Below are positions 1 to 8,557 of a stretch of DNA of 64,000 nucleotides, piece by piece (position 1 is the stretch's first letter; the number at the start of each line of letters is the position of its first letter). The stretch spans positions 992,001 through 1,056,000 of the forward strand of contig NZ_JAUHQA010000001.1 in the NCBI RefSeq assembly GCF_030418295.1, written 5' to 3'. Both the position numbers and the translations under genes were made by a program. This stretch comes from Demequina muriae (GTDB lineage Bacteria; Actinomycetota; Actinomycetes; Actinomycetales; Demequinaceae). Under the pieces are notes generated by a model. The model was not told the origin of the DNA. It did no database searches and saw only the letters and a list, made by a program, of their open reading frames with translations.

Positions 1-626
1 GCCCACACCAGGCCGAGGCCGGTCAGGATCAGGGTGAGGCCCAGTCCGGCCGCGATCGCGGCGGTTCCGAGACCGAGCACCAGCACGTTGGCGGTGACCG
101 ATCCGACGCCCAGCTCGCCGATCAGGGCGTGTGCGGTCGGGGTCCAGACCTGCTCGCGGGCAGCGCCCTCGAGGGGGTGCATGCGGTCGAAGTCGGCCCA
201 GTAGCGACCGTCGGTGGGAACCTCGTAGGTGCCAGCTGCGAAGGTCTCGCCGTTGTACTCGACGTCCTCTTCAAGCACGACCTCGGTGGTGCCGTACAGC
301 GTGTGGTAGGCCACGAGGCCCATCTGGTACATGTACTCGGAGCCGGTGTTGACCAGCGGGTTGTCGGGGTCCATCTCGTAGCCCTTGAGCGAGTAGCCCC
401 AGTCGTCTTCGACGAGCGACTTGATGGCCTCTGCGCCCTCGACCTCGCCGCGGTCGACGAGCACGCCGTCCTCGTTGTAGGTCAGGGTGACGTTCTGCGC
501 TGCGGAGAAGGCCTGCAGGGAGTCGTTGCCCGCCTTCACCTGGAGCGCGGCGAATGCGCCGACGCCGATGAAGCCGATGCCGATGATGGCGAGAATGATG
601 CCGAGGAGCTTGAGTCGAGCAGTCAT
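1..626 (-). CDS. Hypothetical two-segment membrane protein, C-terminus cut by window edge
   Basis: The reading frame opens at ATG 626 and is still open at the left edge. A GGAAAGGA Shine-Dalgarno sequence lies about 8 bases upstream. The product begins with a short basic stretch and one hydrophobic helix (about residues 5-28). A polar, acidic outside domain of about 140 residues follows, rich in Tyr/Asp/Glu, then a second hydrophobic stretch with Gly/Leu repeats near residues 175-208. The layout resembles actinobacterial membrane proteins often mislabelled 'aromatic ring-opening dioxygenase LigA', but I see no catalytic motif. Function is unknown. The gene stands alone, 190 bases downstream of a methyltransferase gene read in the same direction. 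Confidence 0.7.
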   Translation of the reverse strand, partial: MTARLKLLGIILAIIGIGFIGVGAFAALQVKAGNDSLQAFSAAQNVTLTYNEDGVLVDRGEVEGAEAIKSLVEDDWGYSLKGYEMDPDNPLVNTGSEYMYQMGLVAYHTLYGTTEVVLEEDVEYNGETFAAGTYEVPTDGRYWADFDRMHPLEGAAREQVWTPTAHALIGELGVGSVTANVLVLGLGTAAIAAGLGLTLILTGLGLVW

Positions 627-746
627 GATGTGGGGTCCTTTCCCATCCGGGGTTGGTGTTGCGTGTGCCCCAAGACTGACGGCCCAAGAACGCCTCGGTA
701 CGGGACCATGGGCCCAACGCGACCGATTTGTCACGAATCCAGGAGG

Positions 747-785
747 AAAAAACTTCCAGGTCTCTTCCAGGGAGTTCTCCAAGAG
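747..785 (-). terminator. Possible rho-independent terminator after the methyltransferase gene
   Basis: On the minus strand an imperfect hairpin (arms CTCTT and AAGAG, 762-785, with partial inner pairing) is followed about ten bases later by a run of six T (747-752). It lies downstream of the methyltransferase stop at 817. The T-run is unusual for this GC-rich window. The stem is short, so this is tentative. Confidence 0.35.
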
Positions 786-816
786 GGGGGTGAGCACGCC
801 CTCGCACGGGCCGCGC

Positions 817-2385
817 TCAGCGCAGCAGCAGCCCGTCGCGGACAAGGTCCCGCACGGCAGGCACGATCCCGCCGATGACGTCTCCCGGCGCCACGTCGAG
901 CAGCGCCGCGAGGGCGTGAGCGATCTGGCCCACCGTGAGCTCGCCGTCGCTCGCACCCACGAGCCCCGCGAGCGCGGTGTCGGCCTTGATCACCCGGCCG
1001 AACCCACCACCTTGGCGCAGCAGGATGTGCTCGGGGTGCGCCTCGAGCGGGCGCCCGCGCGTCTCCTTCGTGACGTCGGGCGCGACGGCGAACGCGGTGT
1101 CCAGGACCTCGCCGTCCGAGGCCGACGCCAGCCAATCGTGCGCCTCCAGCGCGGCGGCGAGCGTGGGGCCCAGCGGCGTCGCCATGGTGCCCTCGTGCTC
1201 CTCGAACCGCCGCAGCGTCGGTGCGCCGGTCAGCGGCCTCCGCAGGACCACCAGACCGAAGCCGATCGCCTCCACGTCATCTGCGTCGAACGCCCGGAGG
1301 TACGCCTCGTAGGCACTCGCCCACAGGGCCGGGTCACGATCGGCGGTGATGCCGGCGTCCCGCAGCCACGTCTCCGCGTACTCCGCGGCATCGAGCGCAT
1401 CGCGTTGGACGATCCAGGCGTCGAGCGGCACCGGCGCGGCGTCGAGCCAGCTCTCGATGCGGGCGCGCCAGTCGCCGCCGTCTTCGCCGCGGCGGATCTC
1501 CCAGTTGCCGAGCAGCTGCGCCACGCCTCCCGGCCCCAGCACCGTCCCGACGTCGGAGACCAGTCCCGCGGTGACGCCGTCGCCTGCGACTCCGCCGTGG
1601 CGGTACTCGTACGTGGGGGCACCTGGGGGCGTGATGACGAACGGCGGGTTCGACACCACCAGATCGAACGACTCGCCCACGACCGGCTCGAGCATGGACC
1701 CGTCGCGCAGGTCCCAGGCCCGGTGTGCGGCCGCACCGGCGCCGAGCGCAGGCGCGTTGACCGTCTCGTTGAACCGTGCATACGCCAGTGCCCGCGCCGA
1801 GATGTCCGTCGCGACCACCGCATCGGCGTGCAGAGAGGCGTGCATGGCCTGGATGCCGCACCCCGTGCCGATGTCGAGCGCTCGGTGACGCGGCGTGCGC
1901 ATCGTCACCGACGCGAGGGTCGTGGCGGCGCCGCCGATCCCCAGGACGTGGTCCTGCCCCACGCCCTGCGCGGTCACCGCCTCACCCTGATCAGAGGCGA
2001 TCCACCAGTCGACCTGGCCATTCTCGGTGGCGGCCGCGTAGGGACGCAGGTCGACGAGCGACCGCACGGGGTCGCCCGCCGCTTCGCCCGCAGCCTGCAC
2101 CAGGCCGATGCGCTCGGCACCGTGCACGCCCACGTGCGCCAGTGCGGCCTCGGCCTGCGCGCGAGTGACGGCATCGCCGAGCATGAACAGCCGCGTGAGG
2201 ATCGCCGGGGGAGCGTCGCCTGCGGCACGCGCCTCCAGGAGCGCGGGCACCACGTGCTCGCGTCCGAGCGCACGGAAGGCGCGGTCACCGACCAGATCGC
2301 TCACGTCGTCGACCGTCCATCCGTCGAGGTCCGCGCGGACGGCGGCAGCAGTCGGGGCGTCGGCCGCGGGGGGACGGGTGCTCAC
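817..2385 (-). CDS. Class I SAM-dependent methyltransferase (HemK/small-methyltransferase type)
   Basis: 522 residues from a GTG start at 2385. The N-terminal ~150 residues form a helical domain seen in long actinobacterial methyltransferases. It is followed by the SAM-binding motif DIGTGCGIQ (near residue 170), an acidic loop VVATDIS, and the catalytic-type motif NPPF (near residue 245), typical of enzymes that methylate amide or exocyclic amino nitrogens (PrmC, RsmC, N6-adenine enzymes). The ~200-residue C-terminal extension is unassigned. The target (rRNA, protein or DNA) cannot be read from the sequence. The M20 peptidase gene ends 21 bases upstream in the same direction, so the two may be co-transcribed. 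Confidence 0.85.
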   Translation of the reverse strand: MSTRPPAADAPTAAAVRADLDGWTVDDVSDLVGDRAFRALGREHVVPALLEARAAGDAPPAILTRLFMLGDAVTRAQAEAALAHVGVHGAERIGLVQAAGEAAGDPVRSLVDLRPYAAATENGQVDWWIASDQGEAVTAQGVGQDHVLGIGGAATTLASVTMRTPRHRALDIGTGCGIQAMHASLHADAVVATDISARALAYARFNETVNAPALGAGAAAHRAWDLRDGSMLEPVVGESFDLVVSNPPFVITPPGAPTYEYRHGGVAGDGVTAGLVSDVGTVLGPGGVAQLLGNWEIRRGEDGGDWRARIESWLDAAPVPLDAWIVQRDALDAAEYAETWLRDAGITADRDPALWASAYEAYLRAFDADDVEAIGFGLVVLRRPLTGAPTLRRFEEHEGTMATPLGPTLAAALEAHDWLASASDGEVLDTAFAVAPDVTKETRGRPLEAHPEHILLRQGGGFGRVIKADTALAGLVGASDGELTVGQIAHALAALLDVAPGDVIGGIVPAVRDLVRDGLLLR

Positions 2386-2406
2386 GGGGTCGAGGCTAGC
2401 GCGCCG

Positions 2407-3843
2407 CTACGGCCGGCCCGGCTCGGACGGCCCCAGCGCGTCACCGGTGAGCAACGCGCGATAGAACACGACCCCCGCGCCGAGCGCGCCGATCTCGACG
2501 TTCTCGTTCGGTCCGTGGATCGCCTCGCGCTGCGCCTTGTCCATCCGCAGCGGCGAGAACCGGTACACCGCCGGCGAGATCGGGGCCACATGCCGCGCAT
2601 CGGAGGCGGCAAGCATGATGTACGGCACGGTCACGGCGTCCGGGTACGAGGCGGCGACGGCCGCGCCCAGCGCGCGCCACCGAGCATCGTCTCCCGTGGG
2701 CGACACGGGCGAAGGCTCGCTGGCCTCCACCACATCGACCTTCACCCGGGCGTCGTCGATGGCGTCGACCAGGTGCGCCCTCGCCTCGGCGCAGCTGGAG
2801 CCGACCGCGACGCGCACATTGATGACGGCCGATGCGCGGGTCGCCAGCACATTCTGCGCGGGGCTGCCTTCGAGCTGGGTGATCGCCGCGGTGGTGCGCA
2901 CCATGGCCGCGAGTTCGGGCCCGAACCGGGGCATGACCCGACCCAGCACCGCGCGACGGCGACCGGCGCGCCGCAGCAGCCCGCGCATCGGCCGGGCGAC
3001 GTGGGGGGCGACGCCCTCGAGCATCTCGATGGTGACGTCGTGCACTGCCGCCGGGAAGGGATGCTCCTCGATCTCGACCAGGGCACGCGCCAGGATTCCC
3101 GGCGCCGACTGGCGCGGCGGCGTCGAGGCGTGGCCACCCAGGCTCTCGACGGTGAGCCGCAGCGTCATGATGCCCTTCTCCGAGGCGCCGATCACGGCCA
3201 TCGGCCTGCGCAGCGTCGGGAAGGCCTCGGTCGCGACCGCGCCGCCCTCGTCGAGGACCATCCACGGCTCGATGCCGCGCTCCTCGAGCAGATGCACCGC
3301 CTCGACCGCGGACGCGCCGTGCGACTCCTCGTCGCCGCCGAAGAACAGATAGAGGTCTCGCAGCGGCGACCAGCCCTCACGCAGCAGCGACTCGAGGGCT
3401 TCGAGGGCCACCACCATCGCGCCCTTGTCGTCGAGCGTGCCGCGCCCATGGACGCGGCCGCCTGCGATCACGCCGTCGAACGGCGGGTGCTCCCATCCCT
3501 CCGCGGCCCAGTCGGTGGGCACCGGCACCACGTCCTGATGCGCCATGAGCAGGACGGGACGTTCCGTGAACTGGCCGGGCACGCGCAGCAGCAGTCCCGC
3601 CCGGCCCGCGGTCTCGACCTCGGCCGCGGCGAAGACGCGCGGGTAGATCGCCTCGAGCTCCTCGCGGTACACGGTGAAGACGGCAGCGTCGGCGCCGGAG
3701 AGCGGGCCGGGCGGCGGCGTGACCGTGGGGATGCGCACCAGCCGCGCGAGGTGCTCCGCGGCGCGCAGCGCCTCGGCCGAGTGGTCGGCGGTCGGGACGG
3801 CCGATGCGCGACTGCGCAGTCCCCAAACTCGCTGGGATCTCAT
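2407..3843 (-). CDS. M20 family metallopeptidase (CPS1/PM20D1-like)
   Basis: 478 residues, a usual length for the carboxypeptidase-S/PM20D1 branch of M20. Visible metal and catalytic motifs, in order: MAHQDVVPV (metal His and catalytic Asp), GRGTLDDKGAM (bridging Asp), GGDEESHG (general-base Glu and metal Glu), with the dimerisation-domain signature SLGGHAS in the middle. No signal peptide, so it is probably a cytosolic dipeptidase or N-acyl-amino-acid hydrolase. The start ATG overlaps the stop of the upstream MFS gene by four bases (ATGA), which suggests translational coupling and perhaps processing of an imported or exported peptide-like substrate. The exact substrate is not readable. Confidence 0.9.
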   Translation of the reverse strand: MRSQRVWGLRSRASAVPTADHSAEALRAAEHLARLVRIPTVTPPPGPLSGADAAVFTVYREELEAIYPRVFAAAEVETAGRAGLLLRVPGQFTERPVLLMAHQDVVPVPTDWAAEGWEHPPFDGVIAGGRVHGRGTLDDKGAMVVALEALESLLREGWSPLRDLYLFFGGDEESHGASAVEAVHLLEERGIEPWMVLDEGGAVATEAFPTLRRPMAVIGASEKGIMTLRLTVESLGGHASTPPRQSAPGILARALVEIEEHPFPAAVHDVTIEMLEGVAPHVARPMRGLLRRAGRRRAVLGRVMPRFGPELAAMVRTTAAITQLEGSPAQNVLATRASAVINVRVAVGSSCAEARAHLVDAIDDARVKVDVVEASEPSPVSPTGDDARWRALGAAVAASYPDAVTVPYIMLAASDARHVAPISPAVYRFSPLRMDKAQREAIHGPNENVEIGALGAGVVFYRALLTGDALGPSEPGRP

Positions 3844-5372
3844 CGCGGCTCCTCTTCTGATCTCGGCTCGCGATAGTCAGCGACCTCACTTGTAGGGCCC
3901 GGGATGGGGACGCCGGCGGCGGGGACGCCCGCCTCGGCGACCAGCGCATCGGCGCTCGAGCTGAAGGCGACCTTGGGCATCGCGAACAGGAACGCCATCG
4001 CCACCAGCGCGGTGCCGCCGCAGATCGCCCACACGGCGATGTAGCCGGACATCGACCCGGCGGTGGACGCGGCGCCGGTTGCGGTGACGGCCACCCCCGT
4101 CGACAGTGCGATCGCAAAGGCGGCCGACGCAAAGGCGCCGCCGATGGTCTTGGTGGTGTTCGTCAGTCCTGCGGCGACGCCGGTGTGCTGCGGGGGTGCG
4201 GCTGCTGCGGCGGCGGCGGGAAGGGCCGCGACCAGCGCACCCGAGCCGACGCCCGCGATCACCATGCAGCCCAGCACCATCGCGAAGGTGTCATGGAACG
4301 GGATGAGCGCCAGGTAGCCGGTTCCCACCAGGCCGGAGGCGCCGATCAGCACCAGGCGTGGCGAGGTCATGGTCGAGATCTTGGCGAAGACGGCGGCGCC
4401 CATCAGCAGCGAGAGCACGTATGCGCCGATGAGGTACGAGGCGGTCGCGGAGTTCAGCCCGAGCCCGTAGCCCACCTCGGTGGGGTCCGTGCGGGCGAAG
4501 GTCGACAGCGGGCCCTGCGCGCCCAGCACGCTCACGCCGAACAGTCCCGCCGTCACGACCACGGGCCACAGTGCCGGGCTGCGGAGCATCGTGATGTCGA
4601 CCAGCGGGTGCTCGGTGCGGGCCTCGACCTTGACGAAGACCCAGAGCAGCGCGATGCCGATGAGCACCATCGCCACCACCCACAGGGTGATGCCGTCCAC
4701 GCGCACCAGCGACAGCCCGCCCATGATGGCGAGCAGGGCGATGGTCAGGATCGAGGTGCCACGGGTGTCGATGGTCCCCTCGCCACGCTGCCCGGTGTCG
4801 GGCACCTTGGCGATGACCACGATGAGCGCGACGGACACCAGCACCGCAGGCACGCACAGCGCGGCCCACAGCGGCAGGATCCCGCCCAGCTGGCCGCCCG
4901 CGAGCGCACCGAAGATGGCACCCGCCTGCAGCGCCACCACGATGATGCCGGCGCCCTTGCGCGTGAGCGCCGCGCCGTCGGGTCGCGAGCGCGCCCGCGA
5001 GAAGATGATCGCGACGTTCAGCGGCAGCCACACCACGTAGAAGCCCTGCAGCGCCCAGGCCGTCACGAACAGCGGGAAGGTGGGAGCGAACGCGATGGCG
5101 AAGCTCGCGATCATCGTGAGGATCAGGGACGCGATCAGCACCTTGCGGTGGCCCACCATGTCGCCCAGCCGCGCGAGCACCGGCACCGCGATCGAGCTGA
5201 GCAGCAGCTGCGCCGCCTCGAACCAGTTGATGTCCGCGTCGTTGATCTCGAGGTGCCTGGCGATGTCCGTGAACAGCGGCGTGTAGTAGCCCTGGAGCAC
5301 GCCGGAGACACCCTCGACCACTACGAGCGCGCCCACCACCCCTCCGGCCAGCGCGGTGCGGGATCTCGTCAT
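3840..5372 (-). CDS. MFS transporter (drug/metabolite family)
   Basis: 510 residues with about 12-14 hydrophobic helices. The loop RLGDMVGHRKVLI between helices 2 and 3 is the MFS motif A (GxLaDrxGrkxxl type). Segments such as AALPAAAAAAAPPQHTG in the second half resemble the long-loop region of DHA2/EmrB-like exporters. The start is ATG 5372; no earlier in-frame start is convincing. It is coupled by a four-base overlap to the downstream M20 peptidase. Direction and substrate are unknown; the pairing suggests export or import of a small peptide-like compound. Confidence 0.88.
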   Translation of the reverse strand: MTRSRTALAGGVVGALVVVEGVSGVLQGYYTPLFTDIARHLEINDADINWFEAAQLLLSSIAVPVLARLGDMVGHRKVLIASLILTMIASFAIAFAPTFPLFVTAWALQGFYVVWLPLNVAIIFSRARSRPDGAALTRKGAGIIVVALQAGAIFGALAGGQLGGILPLWAALCVPAVLVSVALIVVIAKVPDTGQRGEGTIDTRGTSILTIALLAIMGGLSLVRVDGITLWVVAMVLIGIALLWVFVKVEARTEHPLVDITMLRSPALWPVVVTAGLFGVSVLGAQGPLSTFARTDPTEVGYGLGLNSATASYLIGAYVLSLLMGAAVFAKISTMTSPRLVLIGASGLVGTGYLALIPFHDTFAMVLGCMVIAGVGSGALVAALPAAAAAAAPPQHTGVAAGLTNTTKTIGGAFASAAFAIALSTGVAVTATGAASTAGSMSGYIAVWAICGGTALVAMAFLFAMPKVAFSSSADALVAEAGVPAAGVPIPGPTSEVADYREPRSEEEPR

Positions 5373-5477
5373 GAGGGCATCGTGCCACGCAGATGTGTCG
5401 CGAGCGTGTCCCGGGGCGTCATGAGTCCTGGTGTTCCTCCAGGTTGCGCGGGAGCCGAGAGATGAGTCCTCACGCTC

Positions 5478-7829
5478 CTACTTCGAGCGGGGTTCGTCGA
5501 GGGCGGCCTGTGCCGAGTCGCCGGGCGATGGCTCGTGGTGACCTTCGGACGCCACCGCGCGGTCCGCGACGCCCTCGAGGTCGGAGGCGTGCGAGCGGCG
5601 GGAAGCGCCTGCCACGGCCACGATCGCGATCGCGGCGGCGAGGCCGGCGATGCCCCACCGCAGCCACGGGTTCGCGTCGTCCCCGTAGCTCGTCATGACC
5701 ACCGCAGGGGCGATCAGGAGTGCCACCAGGTTCATCACCTTGATGAGCGGGTTGATCGCAGGGCCAGCGGTGTCCTTGAACGGGTCGCCGATGGTGTCGC
5801 CGATGACCGTCGCCTCGTGAGCGGGCGAGTTCTTGCCGCCGTGGTGGCCGTCCTCCACGATCTTCTTCGCGTTGTCCCACGAGCCGCCAGAGTTGGCGAG
5901 GAACACGGCCATCAGCACGCCGGTGCCGATGGCTCCCGCGAGGAATCCGGCGAGCGCGCCCACCCCCAGACCGAAGCCCACGAAGATGGGCGCCATCGCG
6001 GCGAGCAGACCGGGTGTCGCGAGCTCGCGAAGGCTGTCGCGGGTGCAGATGTCCACCACGCGCCCGTACTGCGGCCGCACCTCGCCGGTCATGATTCCGG
6101 GGTACTCGCGGAACTGGCGGCGCACCTCGAACACGATCGCGCCGGCGGCCCTCGTGACCGCGTCGATGGCAAGCCCCGAGAACAGGAACACGGTCGCGCC
6201 GCCGATGATCACGCCCACGAGCGTGAGCGGGTTGATGACCTCGTAGGAGAAGTCGGTGGCCGATGCGGCGGCGTCGGCGATCGCCTGGCTCACCGCATCG
6301 GAGTAGGAGCCGAACAGCGCGGTAGCGGCGAGCACGGCCGTCGCGATCGCGATGCCCTTGGTGACGGCCTTGGTGGTGTTGCCGACGGCGTCGAGGTCGG
6401 TGAGGATCTGCGCGCCCTCGGCGTCGACCTCGCCCGACATCTCGGCGATGCCCTGGGCATTGTCGGACACCGGACCGAACGTATCCATCGCGACGATGAC
6501 GCCCACCGTGGTGAGCAGCCCGCAGCCGGCGAGCGCGACGAGGAACAGCGACAGCGTGATCACGCCGCCGGCGACGAAGTACAGGATCACCACGGCGCCC
6601 GCGATGACCGTCGCGGTGTAGACGGCGGACTCGAGCCCCAGGCCGATGCCGGAGAGCACCACGGTCGCGGCGCCGGTGCGGGAGGTCTCGGCCACCCGCT
6701 TGGTGGGCTTGGACCCCGTGTCGGTGAAGTAGCCGGTGAGCCACAGGATCAGCCCGGCGAGGCCGATGCCCACGAAGACCGCGACAGTTGCCATGATCCG
6801 GGGGTCCCCCGTGACGCCGTCGAGAGCGGCCGTGCCGATCTCGTCGAACGAGGCGGGCAGGTAGACGAACGCTGCGATGGCGGCGAGCACGGCGCCGATC
6901 GCGGCCGAGGTGTAGAAGCCGCGGTTGATCGCGGCGAGGCCGGCCTCGTCCTTGCGGATCTTGGTGATGAACACGCCGATCGCGGCGACGAACGCTCCGA
7001 TGGCGGTCACGATCAGCGGGAACACCAGCCCCTGCTCCCCCATCGCGGCCTTGCCGAGGATCAGCGCGGCGACCAGCATCACGGCGTAGGACTCGAAGAG
7101 GTCGGCCGCCATGCCGGCGCAGTCGCCCACGTTGTCGCCTACGTTGTCCGCGATGGTCGCGGCGTTGCGCGGATCATCCTCCGGAATGTGCTGCTCGACC
7201 TTGCCAACCAGGTCCGCCCCCACATCGGCCGCCTTGGTGAAGATGCCACCGCCCACGCGCATGAACATCGCGAGCAGCGCCGCCCCGAAGCCGAAGCCCT
7301 CCAGCACCGCCGCCGCGTCGCCGCGGTAGAAGAACACCACGGCGGAGGCGCCCACCAGGCCCAGGCCCACCACGGACATCCCCACGGCTCCGCCCGTGCG
7401 GAACGCGATGCGCGCGCCCTCGACGCGGCCGCCGGGCTGAGTGGCCGCGTGGGCCACCCGCACGTTGGCCCGCACCGCGAGCCACATGCCCATGTAGCCG
7501 ATGGTCGCCGAGAACCCGGCTCCGAGCAGGAAGAAGATCGAGCGGCCGATCCGCACGCCTGCGTCTCCCGGGAGGAGGAACAGCAGCGCGAACACGACGG
7601 CAGCGAACAGCAGCAGCGTGCGGAACTGCCGGCTCAGATACGCCGACGCCCCCTCTTGGATCGCGCCCGCGATGTCACGCATCTTCTCCGAGCCGTCTGC
7701 GGATTTCAGCACCTGCTGTCGCAGCACGTAGGAGAAGATCAGGGCGGCGGCACCGATCACGCCGATGATGGCAACGATGGTGAGGCTGGAGCCTCCGACC
7801 TCGACGGCGGGGTTGACCACGTGATGCAT
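5478..7829 (-). CDS. hppA: Membrane H+-translocating pyrophosphatase, K+-independent type
   Basis: 783 residues with about 16 transmembrane helices, the normal length for the family. It couples hydrolysis of pyrophosphate to proton export at the cytoplasmic membrane. The signature substrate-binding loop is intact: DVGADLVGKVE, then EDDPRN, then DNVGDNVGDCAGMAADL. The later acidic motif is also present (near GGSWDNAKK and GDTIGDPFKD). GNTTKAVTKG carries Lys and Thr at the two positions that, in characterised enzymes, separate K+-independent (Lys/Thr) from K+-dependent (Ala/Gly) forms. GGAGGA lies just before ATG 7829. It stands alone between an MFS gene and a divergent sigma factor gene. Confidence 0.96.
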   Translation of the reverse strand: MHHVVNPAVEVGGSSLTIVAIIGVIGAAALIFSYVLRQQVLKSADGSEKMRDIAGAIQEGASAYLSRQFRTLLLFAAVVFALLFLLPGDAGVRIGRSIFFLLGAGFSATIGYMGMWLAVRANVRVAHAATQPGGRVEGARIAFRTGGAVGMSVVGLGLVGASAVVFFYRGDAAAVLEGFGFGAALLAMFMRVGGGIFTKAADVGADLVGKVEQHIPEDDPRNAATIADNVGDNVGDCAGMAADLFESYAVMLVAALILGKAAMGEQGLVFPLIVTAIGAFVAAIGVFITKIRKDEAGLAAINRGFYTSAAIGAVLAAIAAFVYLPASFDEIGTAALDGVTGDPRIMATVAVFVGIGLAGLILWLTGYFTDTGSKPTKRVAETSRTGAATVVLSGIGLGLESAVYTATVIAGAVVILYFVAGGVITLSLFLVALAGCGLLTTVGVIVAMDTFGPVSDNAQGIAEMSGEVDAEGAQILTDLDAVGNTTKAVTKGIAIATAVLAATALFGSYSDAVSQAIADAAASATDFSYEVINPLTLVGVIIGGATVFLFSGLAIDAVTRAAGAIVFEVRRQFREYPGIMTGEVRPQYGRVVDICTRDSLRELATPGLLAAMAPIFVGFGLGVGALAGFLAGAIGTGVLMAVFLANSGGSWDNAKKIVEDGHHGGKNSPAHEATVIGDTIGDPFKDTAGPAINPLIKVMNLVALLIAPAVVMTSYGDDANPWLRWGIAGLAAAIAIVAVAGASRRSHASDLEGVADRAVASEGHHEPSPGDSAQAALDEPRSK

Positions 7830-7996
7830 TCGTCCTCCTTGACGAATCGCTCCGCGGCGACGACGTTGTCGCGCGGTCGATCAGTATTCGGGGAGTCTAG
7901 GCGACGATGGTCTGCGGGGCGCGGTGCCACCCAACGGTTGTGACCAGTTGTACGTCGATACTGCAACGGAACCGATAGTCGAGGACCGGAGGGGTC

Positions 7997-8557
7997 ATGT
8001 CTCAGTGGCAGGACACGATGGAGCAGCTGGTGCGCACCCGAGAGCGCGCCCTGCTGTCCTATGCGTACCTGGTGTGCGGCAACCCCGTGCACGCCCAGGA
8101 CTTGGTGCAGGACGCCCTGGTGCGCACGTTCTCCAAAGAGCGTGCCGGCCTCACCGCCGTCAAGGCGGAGAGCTACGTGCGTCGCGCGATCACCACCATC
8201 TATGTCGATCAGTACCGACGCGGTCAGCGCTGGCAGAGGGTGCAGCACCTCTTCCGCCCGGAACGGCTCGCACCTGATGAGTTCGGCCAGGTGGAGGCGG
8301 GCTCGGAGGTGTCCGATGCGCTCGCGACCCTTCCTCCACGAGTCCGGGCGTGCGTGGTGCTGAGGTTCTTCGACGACCTCACGGTTCCGCAGATCGGACG
8401 GGCGCTCGGCATCGCCGAAGGCACCGTCAAGCGCTACCTCAGTGACGGGATGACGCAGATGCAGCTCGCCCTTGGCCCGCTCGAGGACGCACCACAGGCT
8501 GACGCGGACGAGACCCCGGTGGACTCGCCCCGCACGCACGGAAGGAATGAGTCATGA
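7997..8557 (+). CDS. SigE-family ECF RNA polymerase sigma factor (module 1)
   Basis: 186 residues. Region 2 shows the helix with AQDLVQDALVRTF, where a core-binding DLVQD-type segment is typical of SigE-family ECF factors. Region 4 has LPPRVRACVVLRFFDDLTVPQIGRAL followed by a helix-turn-helix ending AEGTVKRYLSDG, which recognises the -35 element. GGAGGGG lies five bases before the ATG. The next gene starts inside its stop codon (ATGA), so sigma factor and membrane protein are translationally coupled, as expected for a sigma/regulator pair. It is a paralogue of the sigma-like gene at 14588, which has the same downstream arrangement. Confidence 0.92.
   Translation: MSQWQDTMEQLVRTRERALLSYAYLVCGNPVHAQDLVQDALVRTFSKERAGLTAVKAESYVRRAITTIYVDQYRRGQRWQRVQHLFRPERLAPDEFGQVEAGSEVSDALATLPPRVRACVVLRFFDDLTVPQIGRALGIAEGTVKRYLSDGMTQMQLALGPLEDAPQADADETPVDSPRTHGRNES

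Noticed and set aside
487-3876. Very long plus-strand open frame (over 1,100 codons)
   Set aside because: It runs antisense to the methyltransferase and M20 peptidase genes, which have complete catalytic motifs. Its product is Arg/Gly/His-rich with no domain. Long antisense frames are expected at this G+C content.
5535-7943. 800-codon plus-strand open frame
   Set aside because: Antisense to hppA, whose motifs are intact; composition is His/Arg/Asp/Gly-rich without structure.
7830-7996. ECF-type autoregulated promoter before the first sigma factor
   Set aside because: TTGTGA and GATACT/TACTGC are present but the spacing (13 or 15 bases) is wrong, and no GGAAC-like -35 box is convincing.
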